A stretch of 64,000 nt of DNA, taken from positions 37,908,912 through 37,972,911 of the forward strand of contig CP137669.1 in NCBI GenBank assembly GCA_037976565.1. The letters run 5' to 3'. The translations under genes were made by a program, and so were the position numbers. This DNA comes from Mesocentrotus franciscanus. Taxonomy: Eukaryota; Echinodermata; Echinoidea; Camarodonta; Strongylocentrotidae. Of the stretch, positions 29,201 through 35,200 are shown piece after piece (the stretch's first letter is position 1; every line of letters starts with the position of its first letter). The notes under the pieces are model-generated. The model searched no databases and was not told the origin of the DNA. It saw only the letters and a program-made list of their open reading frames with translations.

Positions 29201-32200
29201 TCTAGGCTTAAGTGCAGATCACCCCTGCCATGTATCAGTATAATGTATCAGGGATCGGGTTAAGGTCTGGGTTGGGTTAGAGTCAGGGTAGGGCTTAGGG
29301 TCAGGTATGATATTTGAGGATGACTGTTTTACCTGACTGCTAAGAAAGCATGTATATTCTTGTAAGTAAACAACCAGGGGACTGATGCCTTAAGTCGTCT
29401 CCAAGGGACTTGGTAATGAGGAATAATGCTTTACCAAAAAGCATGAGTGCATCGACTTGATTTTTTAAACTCCTGGTTACCTCCTTAGTTACCTCCTGGC
29501 TACGAGACCATTGCTCTTTAACTGATCCATAAAGCCTCCTCATGTTAGATTTACTTGTGTGGTGGGGTATTCTGGAGTTGTTTGGAAGTACGTTTGTATA
29601 TAACATTCAATCTTATCTTAATATTGGCTTTGCTTTGTCTATCATCATTGTCAGGCTTTCTTTACCCTTCACATGATGTACCATGAGGCTACAGCCTGCC
29701 ACGTAGCTTGTGAGCTAGTAGAACTACTCTCAACCACAACTGCAGTCTTACGAGTGGCCATTCAGCAACAAGACTTGAAAGGTAACAATCGTCTGCCATG
29801 ATATCTTCTTGACAAGGAACATATCATGCATACAAGCTCATGCGCATATACATAGAAAGAGTCATTAAATGTGTACTTGATAGCAAGGAATTTCTGAAAT
29901 GCTATGAACATAAACAATTGGTAGCCTTGTAGTAGTTATTAGTGCTATACATGTACAAGTAGTCATCATCATAATGTTGTTTTTAATTAGTTAATCTTCT
30001 TCTACTTCTTCTCTTCATCATCATTGTCATCTTCTTCGTTATGTTCTTCTTGTTGTTGTTGTTGTTGGTTTGTTGTTGTTGTTTTGTTGTTGTTATTAAT
30101 AAGATGATGGTGATGAGATAATTTTCCAGCAGTTTAGTTTAAAAACAGTTCAAGTCTCATATGTGCTTAAAGTGCTGTACTAGTGCAAAGTGCATCCAGA
30201 TGATTAATACCACTCTTCATTAATGTTACCATTGTAGAAGTGAAGCAATCACTACTTCAGTTTCCTGAGAGGATGGACTTTGCCCACAAGCTACTCACAT
30301 TACTTAACTCATATACCCCAGATAATGTCAGGACAGAGTGTGTCGGTAAGTACTATCTCTCTCTCTTAAATTTAGCAGGGTGCTTTCAATTACATTGTAT
30401 GACTTATACTACGAGTTACAGCAATTCTGATTGCAAGCAAAAGCAATGAGTCTGGAAAATTTTCATCTTAAATTGCTTTGAAATTCCCTTTTTGTCTTTA
30501 TTTAGGTTTTTTATGTAGAACAAATAACTTGTATATCTCTACCCTCAACAGCTAGATTTTACAATAAAGTGCAATACAATTATATATAAAATTGCAGAAA
30601 TGTAACTTTTTCCAGATTGAAGGTGGGTCCACTCTAACCAACAGTTTCTGTAGCACCATTCTTTGATGTGTTCACAACCGTTGTGGTGGAGTTGTCGAGC
30701 AAGTTTCTCTCATGATTTACAATGTTGTTTAATATCAGGTGTTCTTCACAGCATGGTGACACTCTACCCACATGACTTTGTACAGAGGGTTGTACCCCTG
30801 ATGCATCATGCTCATAGGCAGTTCCAACAGCAGTCCAACATTTCAGGTGAGTCAGGCCCTTTTCCCATTTGACATGACACAGTGCTTAAACAAATCTGCT
30901 GTGGAAAAATAAAATGGCGTAAGTGTTGAGCACCTCACATTTCTTATAACACATTAATAAGTCAGTATGCTTAGGGCCTTTGTTGAGTGCAGATGCTTTT
31001 TTTCTCACCACACAGGCTGTTCATATACACGTTAAGAAAAAAATGCAGCAGTTTATCCCATCATATGTGAACAAGCCATTATACAAAAGGATTCTGTTAT
31101 ACAACACGTCGTCTATTTGGAGCTAGAAGGGCTTTCACTCTGTGTTAAAGTATATGAGATAATGCCCTTCTGGCTCCAAACAGACGATATGCTCTGAAGA
31201 CAATTGCTCTGCAGTCAAGTACATACAGTAATCAATTTCTACCTTAAACCAAGACCAAACATTATGTGTAAACCTAACCTACAGTGTAAAACCCAGTTGC
31301 AACCGTAACGTAAACCCCTATATCTTTGATGCAATAAAGCATGGAGTAATTGTTGGTGAAGCAAATGATAGATGATTTTAGGAGTCATGATCAGGGTCAG
31401 GCCACATGGAAAGTCTTACCTGTAATACCGTGTGTTCAGAGCCAGAAGGACATTAACTTTGTGTTTAAGTATATGAGTTAAAACCCTTCTGGCTCTAAGC
31501 ATATGATCTTATTGTTTGGTTCAAGATTGAATAATGGTTGTTCAGCTATGTTATTTATAGGAAACCTAACAACACCTTGAACACCAAAACATAAAAAAGT
31601 GGCTTGATGTCTGCATTTATATCAGTAAACTAACTTGTTAAAATGTATTCATAATTCATTTTAGGATATGTACTTCCATGAAATGTTATGTTGGGTAATC
31701 TAGTGTTGCCTTCAAATTTTTTGGGGCGTATATATCTCAGTTTGAGGAGTTATTTATTTGGATTACAATGCTCTGTATTTTAGTTGTATCATCTGGACCC
31801 TACTTCCCGAGAAGAATGCCCAAACCACTCCTGAACAAGACCACGTTGAGGGCACCTAGACCGGAGCTACAGATGTTCTTGCATCCAAGTCAGCTGGAAA
31901 CCTCACACGTAAGATATGAACCTACAATTCCCAAAATAAAGTAATTGCCAATTTGTACACAAAAACAGTTAATATCAATTTCATTCTGCATTGCCAATTT
32001 AGAGACTTTAATGTTTTGTTTTGTTTTTAATTATGTCACTCTTATTTATGAATGCCACAACGTACTGCAACAGAAATGGACTCAAATTTTCCAGCTTTAT
32101 TTGCACTTTCTGCTCATGTACAATTGAGAGCATTCTAGATCAAAGGTGACACTAAAGCTGTTATGTACTTGATGTTGTCCTCCTTCTTTGATAGGGAGCT

Positions 32201-35200
32201 GATCCAGAGTATGATAAGACTCTGCTAGACTTCTTTGGTCCTTATCACAACCTTGTTGAGGCGCTGTGCTATGCAGCCATGCATAACAAGATGCTTACAG
32301 AAGAGATCATAGGACTGAGTAAGTATGATTTCACATATCTGCAAAATGTCCTTATTTTCCAGTAACTATACCGTTTTCTTGGTTTCCAAAACCAGGGCCC
32401 TTTCTTATAGAGTTATGATTGACCTTTATCAATTGTAAATCTTCCAATTAATCTCAAATTTGCTAACTCCTATCTATTTAGTACAAAATTGTGATTTGAT
32501 ATCAGATTATGATCGATTTGAACTGTATATAAATATTTTGGCCCTTAAAGTAATGAGTAGAAAATTCTGATTTAAAAAATAATAATAATGTTTAAGAATA
32601 CATTTCAAGATTTAGATGTGTAGTGTTGCAAATAGAAACTGTGATGTAAAGGAATCAGAACAACTGACAAGTAATGAAAACTGTTGCCTAACATCAAGTA
32701 TTGATTAGCTAGAATGACTGAAAGAGGGGCATATGACATAAATAACAAATCCAGCCCTTGTTACCTTGTTTAATACCTAAATCCCATTTATCAATCAACA
32801 AGCTGTCACTATGTGCTGCCTTCCTTCTAAAATATGGGTTGTTAATGTTGTGGGATAGTTATTATTTCTTCATTCACCAATTGTTCTCTCCACATTGACA
32901 TTTATTAGTGGTAATTACTTGCACTGATATTCCTTGTTTTGTTACAGGTGTACTGGTAGCATATGAAGGTATCCCATTGCAGCTCGACTGGTTTGCCAAA
33001 TTCTGGAAGACCATCTATCACACACAGGTAGGAATCCTAGGTCTAATATTTCCTTTCCATGCATAGGGCTGCTAATCCTGGTTGTAGATATCAACTAAGT
33101 ATTGATATGTAGACTAAGAATAGCTAGATTTTGACTAAGTACCGCATTATTTGATAATGTATAACACCCTTTTAACCAATTATTTCATGGTACCCGTTCT
33201 TATCTACTGCTATACTGCTATCGGTAGCATATCCCTTAAAAGAGCAGCAATTTTACAAATAGGTGGCAGTTATTAACTAGACTAATATGTATGCCAAAGA
33301 AGTATGTGACAAATCACAGAATACTTGTGTTGTAGTTAAAGTGTACCAATCACCTAATAAAATAATTTGCGTACAACTGGAAAAACTTCAAACCTTCACC
33401 CGGCTTTCCATGGGCTAGCGGATAAGGAGTATGAAGAAAGTAGAAAATAACATAAATCTGCCCGCAAGGAAACCCAAGCTGGACTTGGGTTCCACGCAGA
33501 CCCTATTTTATGCGAGGGCATACCAGTGCGTAGAGTAGTCTACTCACAAGTCATCTTTATGTTCATTTATGGTGTATTTAAACTTGCAAAATCTCTTTAA
33601 AGAAGAAATATTTTGAGCTCATTATTTTGATTATAATATTACAACATGGAACTACTAACGTAAACAAATGTAAATGTTTTCTAGTGATTGGTACACTTTC
33701 ACAAGATATCACTGACTGTTGTTGATGTTGTTAATCTTGTTATACCTTTGTGTACAGGGTAGTGAGAGGGATGCCATTGAGCTGCTATGTAGTCCTTTAA
33801 TGAGATATCACTGACTGTTGTTAATCTTGTTATACCTTTGTATACAGGGTAGTGAGAGGGATGCCATTGAGCTGCTATGTAGCTTACAGTCCTTTAATGA
33901 GATATCACTGACTGTTGTTAATCTTGTTATATCTTTGTATACAGGGTAGTGAGAGGGATGCCATTGAGCTGCTATGTAGCTTACAGCCCTTTAATGAGAT
34001 ATCACTGACTGTTGTTAATCTTGTTATATCTTTGTATACAGGGTAGTGAGAGGGATGCCATTGAGCTGCTATGTAGCTTACAGTCCTTTAATGAGATATC
34101 ACTGACTGTTGTTAATCTTGTTATACCTTTGTATACAGGGTAGTGAGAGGGATGCCATTGAGCTGCTACATGTATGTAGCTTACAGTCCTTTAATGAGAT
34201 ATCACTGACTGTTGTTGATGTTGTTGATCTTGTTATACTTTTGTATACAGGGTAGTGAGAGGGATGCCATTGAGCTGCTATGTAGCTTACAGTCCTTCCA
34301 TGACTACGTAGAGAGTGTCCTCTTAGATGAACGAACATTCCTCAACAACGTACATGTCACATCGTTTTTCTGTATATTCTTTCCCAGGGTGAGTATAGTG
34401 TGTTTGTTTATAGGATAGCAAACTCAAGTTTTCCCCAGATAATGCTCAAAAAAAATTTATGTGATGATAAATTTGTAGTATTCATGTTGAAGATCAGTTC
34501 ATTCACGTTAAAATGCTACCAAATATATGTATATTGTGATTTGTCATGCATGAATGAATATGAATGGTTTTGAATAAAGTAATGTAAAAAGTATCTTTGT
34601 TCTCAGATGTAATGAATGATGTCATAATGTTAAGTTAATAAAATACAATGCAAAGAAAGAAATGAAAAAAAAGAGAAGAAGATAAAGACATGAAATGAAG
34701 ATGTAATCTTTTATGATGTTCCTTTATTCATCATTAAACATGTTTGCATTGATGAAATGAGTGTAGAGTGCAGAATTAGCCCTAAATAATGGAGAGAAAA
34801 AGGAAAGAGGGGTTCAATAAATGGCCATTCATAGTATTTATCACCATATCCCACTATCATAACATATCAAATTTGACATTGCTAGTATCAAAATATAGAT
34901 AGAGTCATGGTCTAGTGGATATGTCACAGGACTATGGATCAATGCTTCAGAGTTGTTTTATACTGGAAATAATAAATATTATCAAAGCCATCGGTAAAAC
35001 TATCCCATGCAGAATACATTGTGGCTCAGGGAGAGACTTTGATTGGCATATAAAGAGATAAATTGTGAATTTTCTTGATGGTTGCTTTGTCAGGTATATC
35101 AACATATTCTGTGCAATAACTGGGATACAGTTGTCAAGACGATATGTAACAATGTGTTATCAGAACGAGAGGATATCACTGAGTATGACAGACATCAGCT

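Noticed and set aside
33758..34250. CRISPR array (regular direct repeats)
   Set aside because: The units are head-to-tail duplicates of a splice acceptor and exon, with no variable spacers, in a eukaryotic gene.
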